This document shows, piece by piece, positions 1-10,074 of a stretch of 17,433 nucleotides of DNA; within the stretch, counting starts at the first letter, position 1, and the number at the start of each line of letters is the position of its first letter. The notes beneath the pieces are model-generated. The model saw only the letters and a list, made by a program, of their open reading frames with translations. It was not told the DNA's origin and searched no databases. Source of the stretch: Pigoraptor vietnamica (taxonomy: Eukaryota; Opisthokonta; Filasterea); the NCBI GenBank assembly GCA_943704525.1, contig CALSCQ010000129.1, forward strand, positions 1 through 17,433, in the 5' to 3' direction. Both the position numbers and the translations under genes were made by a program.

Positions 1-141
1 GGGGGAAGGGGCTGTTGCGCTTGGCGTCTGCGTGTGGACTGTTTTCGGTTGTCTGCGTATTTGTTAACGGCAATGTGGCGATGAAGTTGTTAATGCCGAT
101 CACATCCTCATCGTACTGACTGTTTATTGTGTTCTGCGCAG
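1..141 (+). other. Aconitase intron, 3' part
   Basis: The window opens inside what reads as an intron of the aconitase gene. It ends in a pyrimidine-containing acceptor, TGCGCAG, directly before the first recognisable aconitase codon at 142. I see no aconitase-like peptide in any frame here, so the upstream exons (roughly the first 290 residues of the family's usual ~780) lie outside the window. Confidence 0.6.
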
Positions 142-2584
142 GCGACGACGTCCGTCTTCCCCTACAACCACCGCATGAACGCGTACCTCAAGGCGACGAA
201 CCGCGCCGACATTGCCGACCTCGTCGAGGCCAACAAGGATATTCTCGCTTCGGACGCCAAGGCCGCCTACGACCAGGTCATCAAGATCAACCTCAGCGAG
301 CTCGAGCCCCACATCAACGGCCCCTTCACGCCCGACCTCGCGCACCCGCTCTCCAAGTTCAAGAGCGAGGTTGTCAAGAACAACTGGCCCGTCGAGCTGA
401 AGGTGCGAATGTGCGCTCGCTGTAAGATGGACCCTGTGTGTGCCGCTCGTATTACTCGCGAGTTGCACGTGTCGTTGTGTGGGGACGCTTAAACGTCTGC
501 CCGGGCTTTTTTTACGAGCCAGATCTAATCCATTTTATCTCGGCAGGTCGGCCTCATCGGCTCGTGCACCAACTCGAGCTACGAGGACATGGGCCGCTCG
601 ACGTCGGTGGCGCGCCAGGCCCTTGCGCACGGCACGAAGGCCAAGTCGCAGTTCATCGTGACGCCCGGCTCTGAGCAGATCCGGTGCGTTGTTACGACGA
701 TCCAATAATTTTTGTGCTTGTTGTACAATATTGTCGTGTTGTTCTTACGAGTTGTCCGTCAATTCAATAGCGCGACGATCGAGCGCGATGGCCTCGCGAA
801 GGAGCTGCGCGCGATTGGCGGCGTTGTGCTTGCGAACGCGTGCGGCCCGTGCATCGGCCAGTGGGACCGCCAGGACATCAAGAAGGGCGAGAAGAACTCG
901 ATCATCACGTCGTACAACCGCAACTTCTCGGCGCGCAACGACGCCAACCCCGCCACGCACGCCTTCGTGGCCTCGCCTGAGGTACGTGTGCACAATATGT
1001 GCCATTGACTTTATTCTTGCATTGTGGGCTGTTTCGCTGAACAAAAGCCCCCCCCCCCCCTTCCGTCACATCGTGCAGATTGTGACGGCGTTTGCGATCG
1101 CCGGCCGCCTCGACTTCAACCCAGAGACGGACGAGCTCGTCGGTGCCAAGGGCGAGAAGTACAAGCTCACGAGCCCCAACGCCATTGAGCTGCCTCCCCG
1201 CGGCTTCGACCCCGGCGAGAACACGTACCAGGTGCGTTGTGGAAATTTGGTTTCTCTTCTGAGGGAGTAGAGCGTCTTGATGGATTTGCTTGTGTATCTG
1301 CGCCGTGCTCACGTGCGTTGTTGCGCCCGCAGCACCCGCCGAAGGACGGCAGCAGCCTCAAGGTCGATGTGAACCCGAAGAGGTGGGCGTCTCTGCATTC
1401 GCGGCACGCGCATGTGGAGGGGAAGGGCTCGTTACGTGATGTAATTTTATCAATAATCCGTGTTTCACATGAAAGCAATGATTACACTCTATTGATGCTG
1501 ATCCGCGCCTTTCTCCTCTCAATTTGAGTGCTCGTCTCTGTCTGTGTGATGTACCTGCGTGTGACATTCCATCGCCCTGTGCCCGTGCAGCGACCGCCTT
1601 CAGCTCCTCTCGCCCTTCAACAAGTGGAACGGCAAGGACCTTGTTGACATGCCCATTCTCATCAAGGCCAAGGGCAAGTGCACGACGGACCACATCAGGT
1701 GCGTGTCGCTTGCATCGGTGCTCTGTGTCTGTGTCTATGTCTGTGTGGGTGTGCACGCGCGTGTGTGTCCGTGCGTGCTGCCTCCTCACTGGGACATCTT
1801 CTCGCTTCTCTCTCTGAACAGCGCTGCCGGCCCCTGGCTCAAGTACCGTGGCCACCTCGACAACATTTCGAACAACCTCCTCATCGGCGCCATCAACGCG
1901 GAGAACGGCAAGGCCAACTCCGTGAAGAACCAGCTGACCGGCGAGTACGGCGCTGTGCCGGACGTCGGCCGCTTCTACAAGAAGCAGGGCATCCAGTGGG
2001 TCGTCATTGGTGACGAGAACTACGGCGAGGGCTCGTCCCGCGAGCACGCCGCCCTCGAGCCCCGCCACCTCGGCGGCATTGCCATTATTGTCAAGTCGTT
2101 CGCTCGCATCCACGGTGAGTGCGTGAAGCGGTGTACTGGCGTCGTTGCCACACACAGAATGGTTCCTGTGTGCCTATATTTGGTTCACAATGGTGTACAG
2201 TTGAACGTTTTGCTCATTTGGGCACTTGTATTTTGTGCGCGCAGAGACGAACCTCAAGAAGCAGGGTCTCCTCCCCCTCACCTTCTCGAACCCCTCGGAC
2301 TACGACAAGATCAACCCCGAGGACCGCGTCTCCATTGTCGGCCTTGCTAACCTCAAGCCCGGCACGGTGCGTACACGCAACAGAGCGTCGCTTGTTGTTT
2401 CTGACTTCAGCTAACATGAGTTGTTTGTCCGTGCTTGCAGCCCCTCAAGGCTGTCATCACGCGCCCGGACAAGAGCAAGTTTGAGATCCTCTTGAACCAC
2501 ACGATGAACGAGGGCCAGATTGAGTGGTTCCGCGCCGGCTCTGCGCTCAACCGCATGGCCGAGATCAAGTCTGGCAAGAAGTAG
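142..2584 (+). CDS. ACO2: Aconitate hydratase, mitochondrial type (3' part, 9 exons)
   Basis: This enzyme isomerises citrate to isocitrate through cis-aconitate in the mitochondrial TCA cycle, using a [4Fe-4S] cluster. Exons are 142-402, 547-683, 771-981, 1079-1231, 1333-1382, 1591-1698, 1822-2114, 2245-2366 and 2441-2584. All introns are GT..AG, and the frame closes through 492 residues to a TAG stop. The three cluster cysteines are visible: one in GSCTNSS (codon 565-567) and two in ACGPC (841-843, 850-852). Also present are SYNRNF with substrate-binding arginines, GKCTTDHIS split across exons 6 and 7, the active-site stretch [14 protein letters not shown], and the C-terminal [14 protein letters not shown]. 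The match to animal-type ACO2 runs through to the stop, which supports the mitochondrial rather than the cytosolic/IRP1 form. The N-terminus and any targeting peptide are off-window. Intron 3 contains a run of 13 C (1048-1060). Confidence 0.97.
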
Positions 2585-2651
2585 AGAGTTTTTTTGTCGT
2601 GCGAGCGGTGCGTCAGAAGAAAAAAGTATTGAAAAAAAAAGCGGCGGAAGG

Positions 2652-2693
2652 AATAAACAGCCTCGACCACAAGAAGCACAAGGCAGAAATAAA
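2652..2693 (+). terminator. Candidate poly(A) signals of aconitase
   Basis: Two exact AATAAA hexamers lie at 2652-2657 and 2688-2693, 68 and 104 bases after the aconitase stop, in an A-rich stretch. Either could direct cleavage and polyadenylation of the aconitase transcript. There is no direct evidence of the cleavage site. Confidence 0.55.
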
Positions 2694-2699
2694 TAGCAC

Positions 2700-3839
2700 G
2701 TGACTTCACGTGACATATCTCATCTTTGTGAAAACGTTTTATAGGAAGATACCATATTATCATCCATTGTCTAATTAGTAGATCTTGTGTCCATGCTTTA
2801 TTACGCAACAGTCAATTTATATGGTAAATGTACTGAACGACTGATTATTTTTGGCTGCTTTTCTAGTCGCTTCTGTGTAAATGTGGCTGACTATGGGACA
2901 GCTCTGACTCTGCATTTCCATTCAGAGCAAGTGGCTGTGAGTTTTAAAATCCCGCGAAAATTTATTTTCTCTATGAAATTTGTATGAAAATCAGAATTAT
3001 TTTCGATGCGCCACAACTGCAAGGCCGCCATTTCCCAAAACGGGCGTCAGCGAGGAGAGGGACGTGTGCGCGTCTTTCGTCGTTTTGCATCTCTCGCTCG
3101 CTACACTGCCGCAGAGGCACTCGCAGCACTCTCGGGGACTTGCCGCAGGGGTCCAGTGAGGTCCCGCATGCACGTCTGCTGATTTGGACTCCACAGTGTC
3201 TTGTACAAGGGATCGCAGTCGGTCGCAATCAGTCTGCGGTTGGTACACGTTGCGCCGGGACGGCAAAGTGGTGTGTCCGGCATTCCTCCTTCGTTTCGAC
3301 GGTCCCCGCACCGCCTGCGTCCTCTTCGCTGTGAGCACGTGTTTTCCCGCACGTCTGAGTCAACGTCATACGCCGGCGTCCGTGCTTTCGACCCGACACG
3401 CCGCCCGTCTCCGCTCCGCGAGGGTTGCAGTTGAAAATCGTTGATTTTTGTTCCGAGACGCCGTGTGGATTGTTGGCGCGTTTCCCGAGGCGACGTGCCA
3501 GTGTGCTATTTTCGCTTGCGGCATCGCGGACTCACCGTCGCTTCGGCCGTTTGGAGTGGACGGCGTTTCGTATAACGAGACGAAATCGCTCGCCGTTTCA
3601 CACGCGGACATTTCGGCTTTCGTCTGCGCGACACAGCGCCGCTTTCTCAAAGAACGCCCCAAGAGGGGCGCTCTCGGTCCATTTTATGGATTTCGTGGCT
3701 GCGAGTCGTTACCGTTTGTAGTCGTTTTCCGTCGCGGGTCGAAATCCCCCACTGATCGGTTAATTTTCTCGAGTGGAAAGCAACGCGAATCTGGACCAAC
3801 GCGCCGTTTGTGACGGCGTGTTGCCCGCCGCGGGCTAAA
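2700..3839 (+). other. Intergenic region, probable WNK promoter and 5' leader
   Basis: About 1.1 kb lies between the aconitase poly(A) signals and the WNK start codon. Open frames of up to about 120 codons occur but show no family motif and no credible splicing into a conserved protein. The first part (to about 3000) is AT-richer and the rest is GC-rich. A small perfect hairpin is at 3655-3670. I see no tRNA or other RNA gene. The region most likely carries the WNK promoter and a long 5' UTR, possibly with a 5' intron. Confidence 0.5.
3655..3670. repeat. Small perfect hairpin upstream of WNK
   Basis: CGCCCC, a four-base AAGA loop, then GGGGCG form a six-pair GC-only stem about 170 bases before the WNK start codon. 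If transcribed it would be a stable 5' UTR hairpin. It could equally be chance in GC-rich DNA. Confidence 0.3.
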
Positions 3840-6800
3840 ATGTCCGCAGTGGGGCAAGCAGCGCCCGGCGGTGGGACGAATCCACCCGTGGATGCCGCAT
3901 CCACCAAGGATGAAGGGCACGCGCTGGCCGACAGTCAGCCGAGCTCGTCGTCTGTCGCGTCATCGAGGCCGTCGTTAGCGTCGCAATCGAGCGTCGCTCC
4001 GTCGACGGCACCGAGCAGCATTGGAAGCAACGTCTCGCTCGCTGTCTCCGGCCAAGGAAATTTGGACTTCCGCTCGCAGGATATAATTCGCGAGGACGAG
4101 GAGGAAGGCGACCGCATACGCGATCAGAGCCCGAACGGGCGCTTTCTATGCGTGAGTCTCGCGGCCTGCGTTTGTGCATGTATGTGGAAATTGTACGACG
4201 TGGAGATGTGAGGAGCGTGAAGTCGTAAGCGATTTGGTGTGGTTAACTTCGTGAGTCTTACTGTCGAAATTGTCGCGCAGTACGACGAAGTGCTCGGGAC
4301 CGGCGCGTTCAAGACAGTCTACAAGGGACTCGACACGGAGAATGCCATCGAAGTGGCATGGAACGAGCTCAAGGTTTGTGGCGATTCGGCAGTATGAGTT
4401 TATAATTGCTGTTTTCCTTGGGGTTGGGATGTATTTGCTGTGGTCGTCTCGCGCTAATGAGTTTGCCGTTTAACGATGCGCAGTCCGGCGTGCTGTCGAA
4501 GAAGGAGCGGCAGCGCTTTATTGAGGAGGTGGACCTCCTCAAGCAGCTGCGGCATCCGAACATACTCAACTTTTACGACTCGTGGATCAAGCCGACGAAG
4601 AAGAAGGAGATTGTGTTCGTCACCGAGCTCATGACGTCCGGAACCCTCAAGCAGTACGTGTCTCGTCGCCTGCGCTGTTCGATATATTTTGCTCCCGTAT
4701 TGTTTGGTGCGTCTGTTTTTTATGTGTTATTGCTGCACGTGCTAACTTCGCGGCCTCTGCTCCTCAGGTACATCTCTCGAGGGAAGACGATCAAGCAGAA
4801 GGTGCTGAAGAATTGGACGCGCCAAATCCTGAACGGCCTCCACTACCTGCACTCGCGCCACCCGCCCATCATTCACCGCGACCTCAAGTGCGACAACATC
4901 TTCATTAACGGAAGTAACGGCGCCGTGAAGATTGGAGACATGGGCCTCGCCACAACAAAGCGCGACTCGCACGCGGGGAGCGTAATAGGTCGGTGCAAGT
5001 GTTTGCCTTTTACGTTTTGGCCTTATTTTTTCTCTTTGTGTCTTTCCTAACATCAAGTATCGCGCTGCGCAGGTACCCCCGAATTTATGGCCCCTGAGAT
5101 GTACGAGGAATGCTATACGGAGAAGGTCGACATATACGCCTTCGGCATGTGCGTGCTCGAGATGGTCACTTACGAGTACCCGTACAGCGAGTGCACGAAC
5201 GCGGCGCAGATCTTCAAGAAGGTCACAGCGGTAAGTGTTGCGTCCACTTTCGCTCTCTCTGTGTGCCCATGGTCAACCCTATGACTGCCGAGAGCAGAGG
5301 TCTGTGTCCCCATGGTCGCCGTTTGATCGTGGATGACAGTGGCTGGTGGCAGTGGCGTGCGGTCCCTTGTGGGTCTAATTAATAGCTATCTGGGCGTCTA
5401 ATGCGTGTGGTCTTATTTGCAGGGCGTCCGACCGCAGTGCATGGAGAAGGTTAAGGACCCCGTCACCCTCGCGTTCATCGAGGCCTGCCTCGAGCCCGAC
5501 AACAAGCGGTGCGTAACCGGCTGTGCTTCGTCCTCCTCTTCTCTTTCTTTGGAGTCGATGGACAACACGTCTGTGATTTTGACTGGTCGCTCATGTTATT
5601 TTCTCCTCCCTCATCTGTTTTCCATTCTGCTTCCATTCAGACTGTCGGTCGAGGAGCTCCTTAAGCACCCCTTCTTTGAGGACGACCAAGAAGACGACGA
5701 GAAGACATGTGAGTTCCCTGCTTTCTTCCTTTCTTATTTTATTTTTAATTCACCGTTCGAACGAGCTTGGTTGTTTGCCGTGTCTGATAATCCATGTTAA
5801 CGTTGCGCAGCTAGTACCGTCGTGCCCGGAAGCGCCAGTCACGTGCCCGCATCGGCGAGCGAGGGAAAGGGCTTGACGTCACCTGTCTCGGGCGCCGACA
5901 CAAACGCCGATTCGAGCGACAAGGAGCACACGGAGAGCTCCCCCGCGTCGATCAGTGCGCCGGGCACGCCGCCGAACGAGCCGTTGGCGCTACGCGAAGG
6001 GCTCGACAGCGACGTTGAGTTTGTGGGGCCGCGGGAGGGCAACATTATCGTCATGAGCTTTCTGCTGTACAAGCGAGATCCCGAGGAAGACGCGATACGG
6101 AAGAAGCGCGTGGAGTTTGCGTTTGATGTCGTCGCGGACACTGCGCGCGACGTTGCCCTGGAGATGGTGGGCAGTCGCACATGGAGTGCCTTACTTGTTC
6201 GCGTCTTCTTAGCGTTCCATTTCGTTCGGTTTGCGCAATCTCCTGACGTATGCCTTCTTTTTTCCTTTCTTTTTTTTTGTTCTTTGCAGGTCCAGTCCGG
6301 GCTCGTTCAAGATTACGACCTCGATCGCATCGAGACAGGCATCCAGCGAGTGCTTGCGGAATACTCGTCGCAGAACATAGCCACCGAGCAAGCCCGCCTT
6401 CAGGCCATTGCGGCGGCGCAGGAGGAGGAGCGGCAACGGCAACAGGACAAGCAGGACGCACAGGACAAGCAGGACGCCGAAGATCGCCTCGCTGAGGAGC
6501 AGAGGCAGCGGGAAGATCACGAAAGGGAACAGTTGGCTGCGCTGTCGGCCAGCGACGGCGCACGCCTGTCGATCGCTCACGGGCGCAGCTTCTCGGAATC
6601 AGCGAGCCTGGCGCCGGCGGGGATGACGACGTCGCGGTCGCACGGGGACAACATTCACGTGCTCCACCAGCGGCAGCTGTCGGCGGACCATGCGGACCAC
6701 GGGCTGTCGCAGGTGACTCCGCCTCAGAGCGGGATTCAGTCGCCGCGCATCATCGCGATGCAGAATGCCAAGGGATCGTCGCCGTCGGTGAGCACGCCAC

Positions 6801-9796
6801 GCGGACACAAGCGAGGAACGAGGTCGTCGTGGCCGGAAAACCACCTCCTCACCATCACGGCTGTGGCGGAGTCGGAGGGGACCGGGCAGCGACATTCTCT
6901 TCCTGTCGCAAAGTCGCACCACAGGGCGCTTAGCGGCGGCGCGCACGTCCCGGGGAGCCCTTCGACGTCGGCGGACGCTGGGCGCGCCGAGTCAAAGCTC
7001 GTCGAGAAGGTGTCGGCTTCGCTGATGCAGATTGCCGAGCAGCAGTCGCGCGAGGACGGAGAGCAGGTTCAGGCCCCGGGAAAGGCCGCCCAGCCTGCGC
7101 CACAGCCCCAGACGCAATCGGCGCAACCGCAGCCTCAGCCGTCGGCGCACGGCGCGCAGGCGCCATTGCAACAGCAGCAGATACCGTCGTCGTCGCAAGC
7201 CCCGCAGCCCGCTCAGTCGGCGCCCGCTGTGCAGCCGACGGTCACGAAGGAAGCGCTGCAGCAGCTGCAGCAGCAACAGCAACAACAGCAGCAGCAGCAG
7301 CAACAACAACAACAGGCGCAGGCGCAGGCGCAGGCGCAGGCGCAGGCGCAGGCGCAATCTCAAGCTCATGCGGCTCAGGCTCAGGCTCAGGCGCAAACGC
7401 AGTCGAGGCCGTCGTTGACGCGCGGTACATCGCAACAGCGGACGCCCGGGTCGTCACTCAACTCTGAGACGCTCCTGCAGCAAATTGCGGACGACGCACA
7501 CGACGGCCAGCCTGGTTCGGCCACTGCGCACCCGTCCGCGCCCGCTCAGGCCCAGGCTGTCCATCATGCTGTCCATCCCGGTGCTCCCTCGATCCGAGGA
7601 CACAGCCAGTCTGTGAATGCGCGTCCAGCGCCGAACGTGCGCACACACTCGCACGAGGCGATGGCACTCGATGCGCCGCCGCCGATGGCCCGCCACAACT
7701 CGCTTCCAGTTTGCGTTACGCAGCCCGAGGGCACGAGCAATCTGCTGCCCGTTGCGGAGGGGACGCACCGAGAGGATGGTCACACGTTCCCCCCTCCACT
7801 CACGCGCGATGCGAGCGAGGACATGCTGAGCACGTCGCTCGGGTCGTCGTCTGCGTTTGGCTCGATGACGCACATTCCGGAAGATGGACGGTTGCTGGGG
7901 CCGAGCGGGCAGCGGTTGTCGCTCACTCAGACCGCGAAGTTGGCGCCTCGTCTCATGTCGATCGGGGCTTCTTCCAATGGCAATTCGCGCCCGCAATCGC
8001 CGGGACACTTTGCAACTGCTGCGCAAGGGGGTGCTGCGCACGGAACGGCGAGCCCGGTGCCTGTGGTGGAGGACGACGCTGCTGAGGACGACCGCGAATG
8101 GGAGATGCTGATGATGTGAGTATTCCATACGTTCGTTGCCCTTGTTGAGTGCATGGTGCATGTTTTGCTGCTGGGTAGTGGTCGGCCCCCTTGCCTTGAT
8201 TGCTAATTTACTGTGACTGTTTCCAGGAAACAAGCCGAGGAGCGTCGCCTAATGGTCGATCGCCACGCGCGTGAGAAGGCGGACCTGATCGAGCGTCAGC
8301 GCCTGCGCCACCTCCACGCCATCAATCGCACGGCTATGGTCGCGACGTACGTCCCGCAACCCGTTTCTTTTGCAGGAGGTCACGCGGCCCAGGCCGTACC
8401 GAACGGCGTGAACGCTGCGCAAACCGCTCAGGCTGCGTCTGGCGGCGCTGCGGACGATGCAGGGCGGTCGAAGAGTATTGAGCTGGCCATGCAACAGATC
8501 TCGCAGCTGGAGATGCGCGCGCTGGAAGAACTCGATTCGACGCTCGGCCTGAAGGTCCGCTCGTCACTCGCAGGCGCCGTGCCTCCTTCCGCTGCAGCCG
8601 GCAAGGTGCCGTCGGAGAGTGCCGTGCAAGGCTCGAGCGCAGGCCCCTCGGCCGGTGCTGCGCCGGCGGGATCCGCTTCCCTTCCCGCGAGTCGCGAACC
8701 GAGCGTCCCTGCGTCCGGATCCATGTCGAAGCACAGCTCGGCCGCGTCGATCCCGGCCATGCGCGAGGCCGCCTCGCACCAGACGACGCCGCTTCAGCAG
8801 GTGCATGCAGCGGCAATTGCCGCGGCTGCTCAAGCGTCCGGCTCCACGATTCCGGCCTCCGCCGTCCACGGGCAGGCTACCGCGTCGTCGCGTCCTCAGT
8901 CTGGCGTTCACTCGCACCTCGGCGTGTCGCACACCGGGGCTTCGAAGGACACGTCTGCGCCGCAGGCACCAGTTTCGTCTGCGCCGTCGCACATCGCCGC
9001 GGCCCCTGTTGCTGCTCCGCCCGCTCAGCCGGCACCCTCGGCCCAACAGGTGGCCGCTCAGGCGCAACAACACCAACTCGTCACTGCCGCCGCCGCAGCA
9101 GCAGCAGCAGCCGCGTTTCCCGCTGTTGCGCCCGTCGCCATGCAGCCGCAGCCGCAGAGTGCGTTCGTTCCCGCGGGCTACCAGCCGGTGCCGGCGGTCC
9201 AGGGGGCGGGAGGCAACGCACCCGTCCAGTATGTCGTGCCGCAGTACGTGGCGATGGGCGCGCCTTACCCAGGACAGCCTGCCGCGGCGTTTGTCCCGGG
9301 CTACGGCCAGGCCCCGATCGCGTACGTGATGGCCAACGGGGCGCAGCCTGGCGCCGAATGGATGGTGTCGCCGCAGGGCATGGCGCCGCAGGGCATGGCG
9401 CCGCAGGGCATGGCGCCGCAGGGCATGGCGCCGCAGGGCATGGCGCCGCAGGGCATGGCGCCGCAGGGCATGGCGACGCAGGGCATGGCGCCGCAGGGCA
9501 TGGCGCCGCAGGGCATGGGGGGAATGGGCGCGCCTGCGATGGGCGTGCCGATGCAGCCGGCTGCCGCGAAGGCCAAGGGGCAGTCGCTCAACGAGATATC
9601 GTCGTTCCAGCGGGCGATGCAGTCGCAGCGGTTCGCCTCGCAGCCGTTTCCTGACGCCTCGCTGATGAACGGGGGCAGCCCCACGCTCATCCCTGGGCCT
9701 TCGCCGCTGATGGTCCCGGGAGGCATGCTACAGCAACCCATGGGCGTCCCGGTGCAATACGTCGCCAACGGGCACTCTGACGTTGGCACAAACTGA
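3840..9796 (+). CDS. WNK (with-no-lysine) serine/threonine protein kinase
   Basis: WNK kinases sense chloride and cell volume and phosphorylate SPAK/OSR1-type kinases. Exons are 3840-4151, 4281-4373, 4484-4653, 4768-4988, 5073-5230, 5423-5508, 5641-5708, 5811-6166, 6290-8115 and 8227-9796, giving 1,619 residues. The ATG at 3840 has A at -3. The kinase domain spans about 105-365. The glycine loop [11 protein letters not shown] carries the displaced catalytic lysine K115, and the normal lysine site is N132 in EVAWNEL, the WNK signature. E150 is the helix-C glutamate, HRDLK has D230, and the metal-binding motif is DMG (D249). [13 protein letters not shown] includes the expected activating serine S263. 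An OSR1_C-like domain spans about 447-515 ([27 protein letters not shown]). Beyond it lies a ~1,100-residue low-complexity tail containing polyQ, Gln-Ala and MAPQG repeats, plus a charged helical stretch near 1098-1130 that may be a coiled coil. I found no RFx[V/I] docking motif. Tail exons 9 and 10 are far larger than the others. The subfamily is not assigned. Confidence 0.95.
6167..6289 (+). other. Frame-preserving intron inside the OSR1_C-like domain
   Basis: This 123-base segment starts GTGGGC and ends with a long T tract and TTTGCAG. Removing it joins ALEM to VQSGLV, restoring the conserved OSR1_C pattern. It is exactly 41 codons long and has no in-frame stop, so unspliced RNA would keep the reading frame and add a strongly hydrophobic insert. 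I call it an intron because of its composition and the domain match. Confidence 0.8.
7259..7402 (+). repeat. CAG/CAA polyglutamine tract grading into Gln-Ala repeats
   Basis: Within WNK exon 9, mixed CAG and CAA codons give a run of about 16 glutamines (residues ~815-830). They are followed by a CAGGCG hexamer repeated about seven times (Gln-Ala) and a degenerate Gln-Ala stretch. The CAA interruptions argue for selection or tolerance at the protein level as well as slippage. It probably forms a disordered or helical low-complexity segment and is likely length-polymorphic. Confidence 0.9.
9086..9115 (+). repeat. Polyalanine tract in the WNK tail
   Basis: About ten consecutive alanine codons (GCC, then GCA, then GCC and GCG) lie in WNK exon 10, in a Pro/Ala/Gln-rich context. 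This is a coding trinucleotide repeat in a presumed disordered region. Confidence 0.8.
9380..9514 (+). repeat. 15-bp coding minisatellite, nine units of MAPQG
   Basis: Nine head-to-tail copies of the 15-mer ATGGCGCCGCAGGGC encode Met-Ala-Pro-Gln-Gly (residues ~1482-1526 of WNK). Eight copies look identical at the DNA level. The seventh has one C-to-A change (9476) giving MATQG. Near-perfect identity implies recent expansion or homogenisation. A degenerate half-unit (SPQG) precedes the array and a Met-Gly-rich stretch follows it. Confidence 0.95.
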
Positions 9797-10074
9797 TGCA
9801 TTTGTTTGGATTTCGAATCGCGCCAGTGTGCTGCCTTGCAATTGTGCCGTTTATCCAAAGTTTCGTGCGCGTTTTTCCTTTTGGTTGTTGCGGCGTGCGT
9901 CTTCGTCTGAAATCGCGTGGCTATGTAAAGCAATGCGTCCTGCAGCTTCGATTTCACCAAGAGACTGTTGAGATTCAAGGCAGCCCAATTTTCAGCCAAT
10001 TACGCTTAGCCCTAGCACGACCGTGCTGTCCGTCAACAACTGCAGCAAGTACAAAGCCCAATCTTTATGGCGAT
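9797..10074. other. Convergent 3'-3' intergenic gap
   Basis: This 278-base spacer separates the WNK stop from the stop of the minus-strand gene. No exact AATAAA is seen for either gene. On the minus strand CATAAA (10064-10069) lies about five bases after the stop and is a weak poly(A) candidate. The two 3' UTRs may overlap. Confidence 0.5.

Noticed and set aside
3690-3757. Possible tRNA suggested by a GGGTCGAAATCCC stretch
   Set aside because: The T-arm loop lacks TTC, the stem does not pair properly, and I could not fold an acceptor stem or anticodon arm at the right distances.
3448-3813. 121-codon open frame in the aconitase-WNK gap
   Set aside because: It has no recognisable domain, its composition is typical of random GC-rich DNA, and no credible splice partner exists. 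It overlaps the expected WNK 5' leader.
6992-7435. Minus-strand Leu/Arg-rich open frame opposite the polyQ tract
   Set aside because: Polyleucine is simply the reverse complement of CAG repeats. There is no independent evidence for a gene.
9301-9999. Long minus-strand open frame with Cys-Gly-Ala-Met-Pro repeats opposite WNK exon 10
   Set aside because: It is the antisense reading of the 15-bp minisatellite, which has no stops in several frames. It has no start context, no family match, and the plus-strand reading is firmly part of WNK.
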